Shown here: positions 1 to 10,332 of the stretch, piece after piece
Layout: each line of letters opens with the position of its first letter
How positions within the stretch are numbered: position 1 is the stretch's first letter
From: Simmondsia chinensis
Lineage: Eukaryota > Streptophyta > Magnoliopsida > Caryophyllales > Simmondsiaceae
Assembly: GCA_018398585.1 (NCBI GenBank)
Contig: JAGTTD010000026.1
Coordinates: forward strand, 3,043,001 to 3,107,000
Reading direction: 5' to 3'
Length of the DNA stretch: 64,000 nt
Notes under the pieces: model-generated
Seen by the model: only the letters and a program-made list of their open reading frames with translations
Told to the model about the DNA's origin: nothing
Databases searched by the model: none
Made by a program: the position numbers and the translations under genes

Positions 1-300
1 TGAGCGGATGAAGCATTGGATCTGTGGTGAGAATTTGAAAGAGACCGGTCCCGAAGAGATTAAGGGGAATCCCTTCTGTCGGATTTAGCCCAGTCAACTC
101 AAATCACGAACTCAGTGACCCATCTTCCATTCAAGGTCGCAATTGCATTGGCAGGTTCGCTTCTAAAATGGAACCTAACAAAGCCAAAGGAAAGCCTTGA
201 CCCCGACCTTCGTTTCTAAGGAACATAAGGGTCGTAAATTGAATCAAATTTCCGAAACACGGCATTAAGCCATGAATTTGACGTCCACTTCGGAAGTCCA
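1..300. other. Unassigned sequence
   Basis: No open frame of useful length and no recognisable protein, RNA or repeat is visible here. Base composition is more balanced than in the AT-rich DNA beyond position 900. It could be a fragment of a degraded element that continues outside the window. Confidence 0.4.
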
Positions 301-339
301 TCAATGAAGATGGAAACTGCCATTACAATTGTCTAAAAA

Positions 340-841
340 AGGGGGAGAGAGAGGGGGGGGGGGGGGGGGGGGCAGAGAGTTGACGGTGTTTGAATGGGTG
401 GTGCAGTGGTGGTGGGTGGTGGCGGTTGTAGGATTGTGACCTTTGGGGTGGAGAGAGAGAAGGGTGAATAGAGAGAGTTTTGGATGGTGGTGGGCAAAGG
501 TGGCGTAGTGGTGGTGGATGTGGTGTGGGTGGCATCTAGTGGTGGAGGGTGGGTAGTGACCGTTGGATTTTTGAGATGGGGTGGAAAGAGATGGAGGTGG
601 GTGGTGGAGGCAGTGATGCTGGGATGAAGTGGCAGTAGTGGTGGTGGGTGATGCTGGTGGTTGGTTGGTGGCTGGGTGGTTTGTGACCAGTGGGGGTAGA
701 GAGAGAGAGAGAGAGAGAGTGTGTGAAGTGGTGGTTGTAGAGTGGAATGGAGTGGTGGTGGTGATGGTGGGTGGTGGCGCCAGTGGCGACAGAGGTGGGA
801 ATGGCGGAGATGGTGGGAGATGCGAGCAGTGGGTGGAGAGA
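340..841. repeat. G-rich low-complexity block (GGT/GA repeats, 20-base G run)
   Basis: The plus strand is strongly purine- and GT-rich, made of imperfect GGT/GTGGT units, GA runs (about 700-718) and an uninterrupted run of about 20 G at 353-372. Long open frames exist on both strands but encode only Pro/Ser/Thr/His-rich or Val/Gly-rich low-complexity peptides. They are by-products of the repeat, not genes. Many closely spaced G tracts make G-quadruplex formation possible. Confidence 0.75.
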
Positions 842-850
842 TGGGATGTT

Positions 851-1551
851 GAGCCGTTTTCCAAAATAGCCTTAAAAAAAGATATTGCTGAAATTGACAT
901 AATTTAAAAAGTATTTACCAAAGTAGCTTCCACGTGACAAAGTTGGTGCTTAAATTTTTTTTTTTCTTTTTGAATTTGAAAGTGACAGGGTCTGCCATTT
1001 TTGGCAAACCCTGTCAACACTTCACTTTTTTTTTTCTTTAATTTATAATTATATAGTTTTAATCAAATTACTTAATAAAAAATATTTTAATTCAATATAT
1101 TACTTATATTTTAATATTAATATTTTAAAAATAATAAAAAATATCATTTTTTTTAATTAATAAAAAACCTCTTATATACATAAAAAAAACGTATTAAAAC
1201 TTTTAATTTTATAACTTAACTTATTTTTGCTACGCAAATAATTTGCATTTAAAAAGTAATTATCTTTTTTTTATTTTTAAAAATATCAAATAGTAAAATG
1301 TAAGTAATATATTTAATTAAAATAATTTCATTTTTAAATATATAATTATAAATTAAAAAAAAGTAAAGTGTGGACAGGGTCTGTCAACAATGGCAGGCCC
1401 TGTCAGCACGGCTTGCATCCAAGTTTTTTAAAAAAAATTAAAAACATTTTAAGTACTTATTTTGTCCACGTGGGGGTTACCATGGTAAATATTTTTAAAT
1501 TATGTCAATTTTGGCAATATTTTTTTTTAAGGTTATTTCGAGAAACGGCTC
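851..1551. mobile_element. Mutator-like (MULE) MITE with long terminal inverted repeats
   Basis: The ends form a long inverted repeat: 851 to about 960 pairs with about 1430 to 1551, starting GAGCCGTTT and ending AAACGGCTC. A perfect 9-bp target duplication, TGGGATGTT, flanks it at 842-850 and 1552-1560. A 9-bp duplication plus long inverted repeats is the hallmark of Mutator-like elements. The centre is AT-rich and non-coding. Both arms carry a CCACGTG-type (G-box-like) hexamer and a GACAGGGTCTG motif near the inner edge. No transposase is present, so it is non-autonomous. Confidence 0.85.
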
Positions 1552-1713
1552 TGGGATGTTACCATGGGACAGGTGGGGTTGTCAGGAGGGTTTCAAAAAG
1601 AAAAGATGGGTTGTTTTGAGAGGTGGGAATTAGCCTATCAAGGAGTCGGGAGTGGAATTTCTAACCTTGCCACTTTCACTAGCTAGTAGTTTTCTTATAT
1701 GTTTCCACATCAC

Positions 1714-2375
1714 CAAGGATGGCAATGGGTTGGGATTGGGTCGGGTTTGTCTTCATTCAGATCTAACCTAGAAAAAGCACGACCCAATCCAAATCCACAA
1801 GAAATCCATTTATTTCATAAAATTCAATCCAAATCCAAGTACATAGGGTGGAAAAGATATCCAATCCAACTCCATATAGAATAAATTATAATATTACAAT
1901 CTAATATTAACATATTAACAAAAATAATATAATAATAATATCTCAAAAGCTAATATTTAGACAAACCTCTATATCTTTTTTCCTTCATTTTAAATGTATA
2001 AATACAATATTAGGCAATCATTCAAATATCTCTTAACAAGCAAACTTTGTACATAAATTTGTTATATCATGATTCTAAACAAAATATTATACTGTTAAAA
2101 CAAACTTCCAAAATATTGGCACAATAAAAAAGATACTAGAATATGATTTGGCATGTTGAAGACTTCAAATTTAGTAATTTTAAAACTTTTACTACATTAA
2201 ACATAATTTTGAGTCAAATTTATTTGATGTCATCCAAATCCGACCTGATCGAAAATCCATTTTATCAACTTCCAAATCCAAATCCATTTAGAACCTATTT
2301 TTGGCATCCAAATCGATTATAAATGGATTAATTTGGATGGATCTCTTATGGATTCGAATGGAATTGTCATCCCTA
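1714..2375. mobile_element. hAT-type MITE
   Basis: The left end reads CAAGGATGGCAATGGG, and the right end reads, on the opposite strand, TAGGGATGACAATTCC. This is a short imperfect terminal inverted repeat. The flanks are CACATCAC (1706-1713) and CACATCAT (2376-2383), an 8-bp duplication with one mismatch, as expected for hAT transposition. The interior is AT-rich, with subterminal copies of the motif ATCCAAATCCA, and has no coding capacity. Confidence 0.8.
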
Positions 2376-2383
2376 CACATCAT

Positions 2384-2783
2384 TCCCACCCTTAGATTTG
2401 ACACTAGAGGCCCTTATTTACTCCCTTAATAGTTTTCACAAATGGCACGGGGTGGAGCAAATAATGTAAATCTCGTCAATCGTTTTTTTTTAATAGAAAT
2501 TAGCGACAAAGTCATAATATAAACCAAACAACTCACAGAAACAAGCCCTTAGTCAATCTTGCTATGGTCGGCAAAGGTGGGGGCGGGTTCTTCACAGAGA
2601 TAGGGCAATGTACAAATAATTTTGGTGTTGAGGACGGTGGCATTCGATTGCAAGGTAAGGGGTATGGGGTTTGGCCACAAGGTTGTTAGATAGGATTCTA
2701 CCTTGGATCTTTAGTGTCTTTTAAAATGGAAGCTGTTGGATCAAATCGAGAATTGTAACATCTTAGTAAATGTATAGTCATAC
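2384..2783. other. Intergenic DNA, target of the Copia insertion
   Basis: No gene or repeat structure recognised. The last five bases, CATAC (2779-2783), are the target-site duplicate of the Copia element that follows. Confidence 0.5.
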
Positions 2784-3226
2784 TGCGAAGAAAACAACAC
2801 CCAGATCTAGATCCGATTTAAATACTATAATAAATATAAGAAGCAAATCAAGAATGAAAAAATGCAAAAGAACAAACACAGCGATTTACGTGGAAACCCC
2901 TCTTTAATTAAGAGGGAAGAAAACCAAGGGAGGAGATGGAGAACTTTTATTGAACGAGAATAATGGAAGAATTATAATTCACTTCCTCCCTCCCTCCCTC
3001 TCTCTCTCTCTCTACGGCGCTCACTCTATATTGGACAATAAATTACGTAACCCTAGCATCATATTTATACCCACATGGAAATTAGACTCCCGATCAATGG
3101 GCGTGCCTTGTGGACGCATCAAGCTTCTAAGCACATTCCCTATTGATCGACTTCTTCACCCGATCGATCGACGAGCTCCCGGCTTTCCTCTTCATAAATC
3201 CTAGTAATGTGAGGCATAACCTAACA
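2784..3226 (-). repeat. 3' LTR of Copia A1
   Basis: It matches 13478-13964 along its length but is about 45 bp shorter. The missing stretch lies inside the array of GATCGAT-type motifs. It contains the CT microsatellite at about 2989-3012 and the TATA-like TATAAATA on the minus strand (about 3053-3062). Confidence 0.9.
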
Positions 3227-3502
3227 AATCTCCACCTTGGCTCAAATTTCAAACAAACAAGTATTTCTTCACCTTCTCCACAAACACCCCACAACCGGGG
3301 TTAATAAATAGAAATTGAAAGCCCAACCAAGTTCAAACAATGCTCGAATTAACTGCCGGGTAGAACTTTAGTAGACATGTCTGCTGGATTATCTTCAGTA
3401 CCAATCTTCTTCAACTTCACCTTGCGCTCATCTATCAGATCTCAAATAAAATGCTGCTTGACATCAATGTGCTTCGTCCTGTCATGGGGCGTCATCTGAT
3501 CT
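3227..3502 (-). pseudogene. Copia A1 RNase H C-terminal remnant
   Basis: Read on the minus strand this encodes the end of a Copia RNase H domain, with recognisable HDRTKHIDVKQHF, IDERKV and NPADM-TKVLP segments and several stops. It is the continuation of the RNase H at 9695-10284, from which the CACTA insertion separated it. The TCT at 3500-3502 is the CACTA target duplicate. Confidence 0.8.
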
Positions 3503-3519
3503 CACTACAAAAAAAGTGA

Positions 3520-4140
3520 CCATTGCCAACAGCAAGATTGTTGTTGGTAAGAGCAATTTTTCTGTTGGTAAAAGCTTTACCAACAGAAATTAGTCTGTTG
3601 GTAGGCTGTTGGTATAGCCACTGTTGGTAAAAGCTTTACCAATAGAAATTCGAAGTTGTTAGTAATAACTCCTTAATAGCCACAGTTGTTAATTGTTGGT
3701 AAAAGTTATGCCAATAAAATTTTTCTGTTGGTAAAAGGTATTACCANNNNNNNNNNNNNNNNNNNNNNNNNNNNNNNNNNNNNNNNNNNNNNNNNNNNNN
3801 NNNNNNNNNNNNNNNNNNNNNNNNNNNNNNNNNNNNNNNNNNNNNNACCAACAACCAATCCTCTGTTGGTAACAAGTATACCAACAATAAATTCTATATT
3901 GGTAAAAGTTATACCAACAAAAATTATCTGTTGGTAAAAGGTAGTACCAACACAAGTTTTATGTAGGTAAATAGTTTACCAACAACAAGTTCTATATTGG
4001 CAAATGGTTTACTAATAAAAACTCTGTTGGTAAAAGGCATTGCTAACAAAAAAAATTTTCGATTGATAGAGATTATACCAACAAACACTATATGACGGTA
4101 AAAGATATACCAACAAAGACTGTGAATACCAACAACAAGT
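3520..4140. repeat. Left subterminal repeats of the CACTA element
   Basis: Repeated, partly palindromic units such as GTTGGTAAAAGCTTTACCAAC (for example around 3564-3584) alternate with TACCAACA. In CACTA elements, subterminal repeats of this sort are the binding sites of the element's regulatory protein. That role is inferred here from the family. Confidence 0.8.
3747..3846. other. Assembly gap (100 N)
   Basis: Exactly 100 N within the left subterminal repeat array of the CACTA element. A round 100 is usually a placeholder, so the true length is unknown. The tandem repeats probably collapsed the assembly. Confidence 0.98.
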
Positions 4141-7100
4141 TTACATGGACAAGGGAGTTGCTATCAACATTTTCATATAGCTACTCTCTTGATTAATACA
4201 AAACAAAACAAATCCATCATAGCATCCAAGATACAACTTCAATATTCATGTCTGTTTTAATCCTCAAGAAAAGAAAACCATCCAAAACAAATCCTAAAAG
4301 TTCAAATGCCTAAAAGGACAAATCAATCATCTACCCAAAAGTTCATAAGTAATATGTCCAGAACAAATTTAATCAACATCATACATCTTCCTACAAATCA
4401 TCTCCATCTAAGAGTTCCTCGTCTTCATGTTCCTAATTAAACTCACCATCCAACGACACGCCATTTTCCTATGACAATGAATAATAGAGACGTTAGATTT
4501 ACAACTTAAGCTCAATCTCATTCTTTTAGCATATAGGTAAGTTATATACATAATTAAAATATTGCATAGAGTTCTAAAAAATGTAATAGCTATGAGCAAT
4601 CAGATACTGGAATTATGTTGTTAAATTTGCACTATTATCATTTGGAACAAGAACATTATACCTATGGCGGATAGGGTCCGGCGATTGGATTTAAAGCCCC
4701 AACAAATCATGCTCCTAGAACATTTATACCTATGATTGATATTTAAAATGTTGAGTCCAAGCAAGAAAGGTTCAACAAATTTTTCACTGACCAAATTTTT
4801 CATCCGAAAAAGGACACTGCAATGTTCATACAACCATAGAGCAATATGACAATCTCTAGAGATCTGACATGCGCAAATAGCATAAAATGCATTAATGTAA
4901 CCAACTAATAGACATTGCACTTCCAAATAAATAAGGTTATAAAATCCTAGAAAAAGGCACATTTAGAAATAATGTTGGCTTGGATTTATTGACTGCAATG
5001 AACACTATAATCTTTGTTGATAGAACAAAACAATATTTTTGACCTAGGTTCATATCCCAATATCCCAACTATATTTAAAAAAAAAAATTAAAAAAAAGCG
5101 ATCAATTTAAAAGCATCAACCAAGTTCCTTGTAACTGACAAACTTTAGAGCATACCTGCACAATTAAAAGATATCACAACATCACTCATCTAAAAAAGAG
5201 ATCTAATTGATGTGTAATGTCATCAAGCTTAACTGTAAAAAGAATATTTGAATTACAACAAGAGGGGCTAGGGACGTACCTAGATGAACGAAACTCACCT
5301 AGCAATTGCAACAAATCTTGGCCTTCAAATTCTGCATGAGAATGCCTACATTTGTAAACCATATATGACAAATAATGAATTAATTACAAAGAACAATCTT
5401 TCAAGAAAATGAAACAAGATATGACAATAATGCAATGAATCAAGGGAAAAAAGGAAAGATAATATGTGAATCTTAAGCCTATATATGTGAACCATTGGTA
5501 AACTCACATGTCCCACTTCTTATCTCCATGGGGCTGTACAAAACAAAGCTTTTTCTAGGGCTATTCTCTTCCAATTGCTTCAAGACTTTGCTCATTCTCT
5601 ACCAATTGCTTCAAGACTTTGTTCATCATGGGTCAAGCTCATAGCTTCTTGAGCCAAGTAAAAGGCCTTAATAAGCCAAGCTCAAGCCCAAGTAACCCAA
5701 ACATTAAGGCATGGATGTCTCAATGGCCCAATCTAACCATGACACGAGGGGGGTCCTCTAGGCCTCCCACTAAGATGAACACAAATATCCATTCTCTCCC
5801 CAAATTTCACATCACCATCCACCACAATCACCAATCTTGTTTCCTAGATTTATCTCTCATTTGCCTCATCCATCCCAATACAATAATCAATAGAATGATT
5901 ACAAATATATCAACATGTATTCACACAGAAGGTTTGGGAGAAAAGACTGTCATGATTAGATAAGAAATGTTAAGTAGTAATATGTCCTAAATAACAATCT
6001 AGGAGTATAAGTCAAATAAGGTCAAGTATTAGCTGGGTAGTTGCTGTTTAGCTGCTGTTTAGTTGCTATGTAGTTGCTGTTGGTCAAGCTAGCATTGTCG
6101 GTTGGTCTTGTTTGGCAACTATGGATGAAGAGTCGATTATGACTTGTGTCCAGATGCAATGTCTAAAGTATTTAACTACCATTAGTAGTGTTAGGTTGTA
6201 TAAGATGAGTCTTTCATTGTAATATAAGGGTGTTGAATGAATGAAATGAACTTTCTCTCTCTTTGAGCTTCAATGCTCTCTATCTCTTGATTCTCATCTC
6301 AATTCTTCTATTATCTCATCTAATTCTCATCTAAATCTATCTTCTTCTCATCTAATTCTTGTGTTATTCATCTCAATCTATCATTTTCTAGTGTAAATCT
6401 CTTGAAACCCTAGGTTATGATCCAAGTCTGAGCTTGAATCATAACAAAGACTAAGGGAGTTCCAAACCAACCACACATCACTTACAAGTGTTATAACATT
6501 CAACCACACCGCATAACCGAACTTACAATCAACGACATGTAAACTATACTTACTAAGTCCATCTACACTACAAATATGTAAACTAGGTTTAGTATAAAAT
6601 AGTTGGATTCTCATGTAATTACATTCATGCAATGATAATGAAAATATCTTCTTCTTCTCTCTACTCAAATTCTCATCTTATTTTCTCTATTTTCTCATCT
6701 AATTCTCACTTCTTTCTCATCTCTTATTCTCTTTCCTATGTTGTGATCCAAAATTGATCTTGAATCATAACATATTTTTCAATAACTCTATTTTGACAAA
6801 GGAAACCAGAAGCCGAACAAGACTCCTCCTTCCCCTTTCTCTATCAAGTGTATGAAACCTATACTTGTCTAACCATAAATTCAATATAACACTTCAAAAG
6901 ATATGTTGTGAAGCAAGAATCGCAAGTAGAATGGATATTTGAAAGTTGATATACAGGCCAAACCATATTTAGAAGTTACTATGCACCTCTAGCCATTGAT
7001 GCAATACAACTGTCACTTTGGAAATAATTTGCTTATGTCATATTTGGGCCAACTATATTCAAGTGTAATCTTCATTTTCGTTGATTATTATTAATGGATT

Positions 7101-7860
7101 GTTAGAAGAGTGGAAAAGAATTAAATGAACAACAAAATATCTATTCACTAACAAAGGAGCAAAGTGATAGTAGTTTGTAGGATATCATGAACTTAACATG
7201 CTGCTAAATAGGATTTGTATGTTGAACCAACTAAAATAACGAAATCAGTTAATTAGGGTTTATCTTTACAAAATACAATTCAGTAATTTTGACAAAAAGA
7301 AGAAATCAGTTGATTATAGAAGCTCAAAATCATGTCTAGGGTTTAATTTTCAGACATAATTAGCATGGATATGCAAAATCAACAAAAATCAAAGAGAGAA
7401 CTACCAAAGATGAAGGCAAGATATGAGCAAGAGAGGCACGAAACGTAAACTAAAATAGGGTTTAGGGTTCGGTTTTGACCTCAAAACAGTGTCTAGGGTT
7501 CAATTTTTAGAGATAACCAGCAAGAATATGCAAAATCAACAAAAATTAAGGAAAAAACTTACAGTAAATGAACGAAAAATGAAAGAGAGAGGTGCGAACA
7601 GAGAGAGGAGTTGTGAACCAGTAGTGACAAGCGGGAACCGGTGACTGGCGATGGTGGACGAGCGGCGACCGGCAACGGTGGACGAGCAGCGACCGGTGAC
7701 TTTAGAGTCAGGGAGAGAGGAGGAGGCACGAGGAGTCGGAGAGAGAGAGAGAGACAGAGAGCAGGGAGGAGCGAGGTCATGTGTTTATGTGAACAGTCTA
7801 TGTATTTTGGAACCCTAATGTTTAAAGCGGGAGTTAGTGAAAATTTTAGCGGGAAGTGAT
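4141..7860. other. Interior of the CACTA element, no recognised gene
   Basis: The stretch contains only short, unconvincing open frames (for example 4408-4599, 4621-4962 and 7559-7780, all minus). I cannot match any of them to a transposase or host gene. The segment 7560-7790 is GA/GGCGACC-rich low-complexity DNA just inside the right subterminal region, resembling the untranslated leader of a CACTA gene. The possibility of captured gene fragments with introns cannot be excluded. Confidence 0.4.
5967..6769 (+). repeat. Possible LTR fragments inside the CACTA element
   Basis: A block starting TGTTAAGTAG and ending TTGAATCATAACA (about 5967-6446) is followed at about 6660-6769 by a second copy of its CTCAT-rich 3' part, also ending TTGAATCATAACA. 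TG...CA ends and a repeated 3' part suggest a small or partial LTR element. I see no convincing target duplication or primer-binding site, so this is tentative. Confidence 0.35.
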
Positions 7861-7967
7861 CAATTTTTGGTAAACTACATTTTTTGATAAAAATTTGGTA
7901 ACTTACATATTCATATTTTAAAATTTAGTGATTTGGTCTATAAATTTTGTTAAATATTATTTTAGTA

Positions 7968-8006
7968 CAACAACAACAACAGTCCTAGTGCCTCGCAGCT
8001 TCCGCA
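7968..8006 (-). mobile_element. 39-bp, 5'-truncated SINE insertion
   Basis: This tiny insert reads, on the minus strand, GCGGAAGCTGCGAGGCACTAG followed by GACTGTTGTTGTTG. It matches the 3' end of the SINE at 19589-19771 (GCACTGAG followed by a TTG tail). It is bounded by a perfect 18-bp direct repeat, TTAAATATTATTTTAGTA (7950-7967 and 8007-8024), a target duplication typical of LINE-mediated retroposition. It lies in the inner duplicate of the CACTA terminus and is absent from the outer one. Confidence 0.85.
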
Positions 8007-8357
8007 TTAAATATTATTTTAGTATAAAGTATAATATATTTAACAAAGTCATCTAAATAATGGTATATAAGAATGTAAAAAAATTTTATTAATAGTGACA
8101 CAATATTACAGTTCGTGTATGTGATGAGGGCAATAGCAAGAGGATTGTAAGTTTACTAACGAATAACAACTTTTGTACGCTTAGACATCGTAATTTTGAC
8201 TGTTTGATTAAAAAATTATTTCATGAACTCTGGGGACCATAAAATTAATATATCAAACTTCATGGTTTTAATATTTTAATTACTCTAACAAAAATATCTA
8301 TAAGTTTTAATTTCACCAACAAATTTGTCTATTGGCAAATACATATGTTGGTTTATT

Positions 8358-8590
8358 TCTGTTGGTATTGATCTAGTTGATACCAACATCATTTAGTTCT
8401 ATTTGTATTGATCAGGTCGATACCAACAACATTTAATTCTATTGGTATTGATCTGGTAGATACCAACAACATTTAATTCTGTTGGTTTGGATCTGGTCGA
8501 TACCAACAGCATTTAGTTCTGTTGGTATTGATCTGGTCGATACCAACAATATTTATTTCTGTTGGTGTTGACTTCATCAATACCAACAGA
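8358..8590. repeat. Right subterminal hairpin array, inner copy
   Basis: About six units of roughly 41 bp. Each contains GTTGGTATTGATC and GATACCAAC, which are complementary and would form an 11-bp stem with a short loop. Confidence 0.8.
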
Positions 8591-8861
8591 AATTATTTTT
8601 TGTTGGGATTAGGTCTTTTTTTATTTTCACTTTTTATCCATTTTGAGTCATTAGCAACAGTAAGTGCTTGGTGTTAGTAATGTATAACCATTACTAATAG
8701 AACTTGAAATATTACTGTTGGTAAAGAGCACTTTTTTTATAGTTTGGTAATAGTTATTAGTAATAATTGAAGTACAAATATAAAAGTAAAATAAATAAAT
8801 AAAATTAAAAAACGGAGGGAAAATAAAATTGAAGAGGAAAAATAAAAATTTTTGAAAACAT

Positions 8862-8930
8862 TATTATTATTATTATTATTAGTAGTAGTAGTAGTAGTAG
8901 TATTATTATTATTATTATTATTATTATATT
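8862..8930. repeat. Compound trinucleotide microsatellite (ATT)n(AGT)n(ATT)n
   Basis: A run of ATT units is interrupted by about seven AGT units and then resumes as ATT. It lies between the two copies of the CACTA right terminus. Confidence 0.9.
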
Positions 8931-9270
8931 ATTTAAAGATAATATTATTTAAATATATGTTCAATTATAACTTATTCTGATTATGAGGTGTACTAAGTTT
9001 TTAGTTCATAAATTTTGTGAAATAATGTTTTAATACGACAAGTTTCATATGTTTTATAAAATCGTCCAAATAGCGGTGAGAAAGAATAAAAATGGGGCAT
9101 AGTTACACCAATACAGATTGTTATTTAAACTATTTTTTAATTATATTTTTTGACTAAAAAGTTATTTCACAAAAGGCACTATAAAATTGATATATCAAAC
9201 TTCATGGCATTAATAAAATTTCTTTTATAATACTAATTTTACCGAAAAATTTGTTTATTGATAAATACAT

Positions 9271-9540
9271 CTATTGGTATTAATTTAGTCGATACCAACA
9301 AAATTTATTTTATTTAGCAATGATCTAGTCAATACCAACAAAATTTATTTCTACAGACGTTGAGCTAGTCAGTACCAACAACACTTATTTCTGTTGGCAT
9401 TAAGCTAGTCAATACCAACAATACTTATTTCTATTCGCATTAGTTAGTCAATACCAACAGTACTTATTTCTGTTGGCATTGAGGTAGTCAATACCAACAG
9501 AAATCTATTCTGTTGGGATTGACTGTATCAATACCAAAAG
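9271..9540. repeat. Right subterminal hairpin array, outer copy
   Basis: Six to seven diverged units of the same GTTGG...ATACCAAC palindromic motif as the inner array, next to the functional-looking CACTA right end. Confidence 0.8.
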
Positions 9541-9697
9541 AAATTTATTTTTGTTGGGACTAAGTCCTTATTATTTTAATTTTTTACTCCTTCTAAGTCA
9601 TTACCAACAGTAACATTTTGTTGTTGGTAATGTACAACCATTACCAACAGAACCTGAAATACTACTGTTGGTAATGGTCACTTTTTTTATAGTGTCT

Positions 9698-10284
9698 TTA
9701 ACTAGATGAATTGCAGACTGGCTATCATAGTAGACCTCAACTATGCCCTAATCAACACTGAGTTCACTAACCAAACCTCTCAACCAAACAGCTTCCTTGT
9801 GTGCTTCTGTCACTGCCATATACTTGGACTCTGTAGTTGACTGTGCGGTAACTGACTCTAGACATGCTCTCCAACTTATAACGCTGTCACCCAAACAGAA
9901 CCCATAACCAGAAGTAGACTTCATCTTATCGAGGTCTCCACCGTAGTCTGAGTCAACATATCTAACTAAACAGCATTTACTCCTCCCAAACTCCAAAGAA
10001 ACATCAGAAGTGCCACGGAAGTACCTGAAAATCCATTTAACAGCATGCCAATGTTCTTTTCTTGGATTTGCCATGTATCTACTCACTTTGCTGACAGCAT
10101 AAGTAATATCTGGACGAGTACACACCATAGCATAGATAATACTACCAACTGCACTGGAGTAAGGGACCAGTGACATGTACCTAACATGCTCCTTTATCTG
10201 AGGCAAATCCAATGCTGAAAGCCTGAAATGAGCTACCAACGAAGTGCTAACAGGCTTAGCATCCTTTATATGAAATCGATCCAT
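9698..10284 (-). pseudogene. Copia A1 RNase H domain (5' part)
   Basis: Minus-strand translation shows the end of the reverse transcriptase connection (MDRFHIKDAKPVSTSLVAH), the conserved PYSSAVGSIIYAMVCTRPDI segment and an RNase H domain with YVDSDYGGDLD, STSGYGFCLG and TTESKYMA motifs. It stops inside the domain because the CACTA element is inserted at 9694/9697. The rest lies at 3227-3502. It is part of a broken Copia polyprotein, not a host gene. Confidence 0.85.
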
Positions 10285-10332
10285 AATCTTCTCAATATAC
10301 TTCTCCAGAAAGAAGTATAACTTTCCTGCTTT

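Larger units (their letters stand above)
3503..9694. mobile_element. Non-autonomous CACTA (En/Spm-type) transposon
   Basis: The left end begins CACTACAAAAAAAGTGACC and the right end is its near-perfect inverse, finishing TTTTTTTATAGTG. A 3-bp target duplication, TCT, flanks it (3500-3502, 9695-9697). CACTA ends plus a 3-bp duplication define this superfamily. The subterminal regions (about 3520-4140 and 8358-9690) hold dozens of GTTGGTA/TACCAAC units. I recognise no TNP2-type transposase in the interior, so it appears non-autonomous, although part of the left end is hidden by the sequence gap. It sits inside the RNase H region of Copia A1 and is therefore younger than it. Confidence 0.92.
7925..9694. 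repeat. Tandemly duplicated right terminus of the CACTA element
   Basis: About 7925-8742 and 8995-9694 are diverged direct copies of the same terminal segment. They share the AAATTTTGT-A-A lead, the segment around ATATATCAAACTTCATGG, the GTTGGTATTGATC array, and the closing CTGTTGGTAA-GG-CACTTTTTTTATAGT. The inner copy ends TATAGTT at about 8742 rather than TATAGTG, so it looks like a dead internal end. Only the outer copy is flanked by the TCT duplicate. Confidence 0.75.

Noticed and set aside
301..907. Long open frames on both strands (199 and 92 codons)
   Set aside because: They only reflect the G-rich low-complexity repeat. The peptides are Pro/Ser/Thr/His or Val/Gly runs with no domain, and the frames run into the MULE arm.
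8358..9540. CRISPR-like regular repeats
   Set aside because: Plant nuclear context. Units are diverged palindromes without unique spacers and lie in the subterminal part of a CACTA element.
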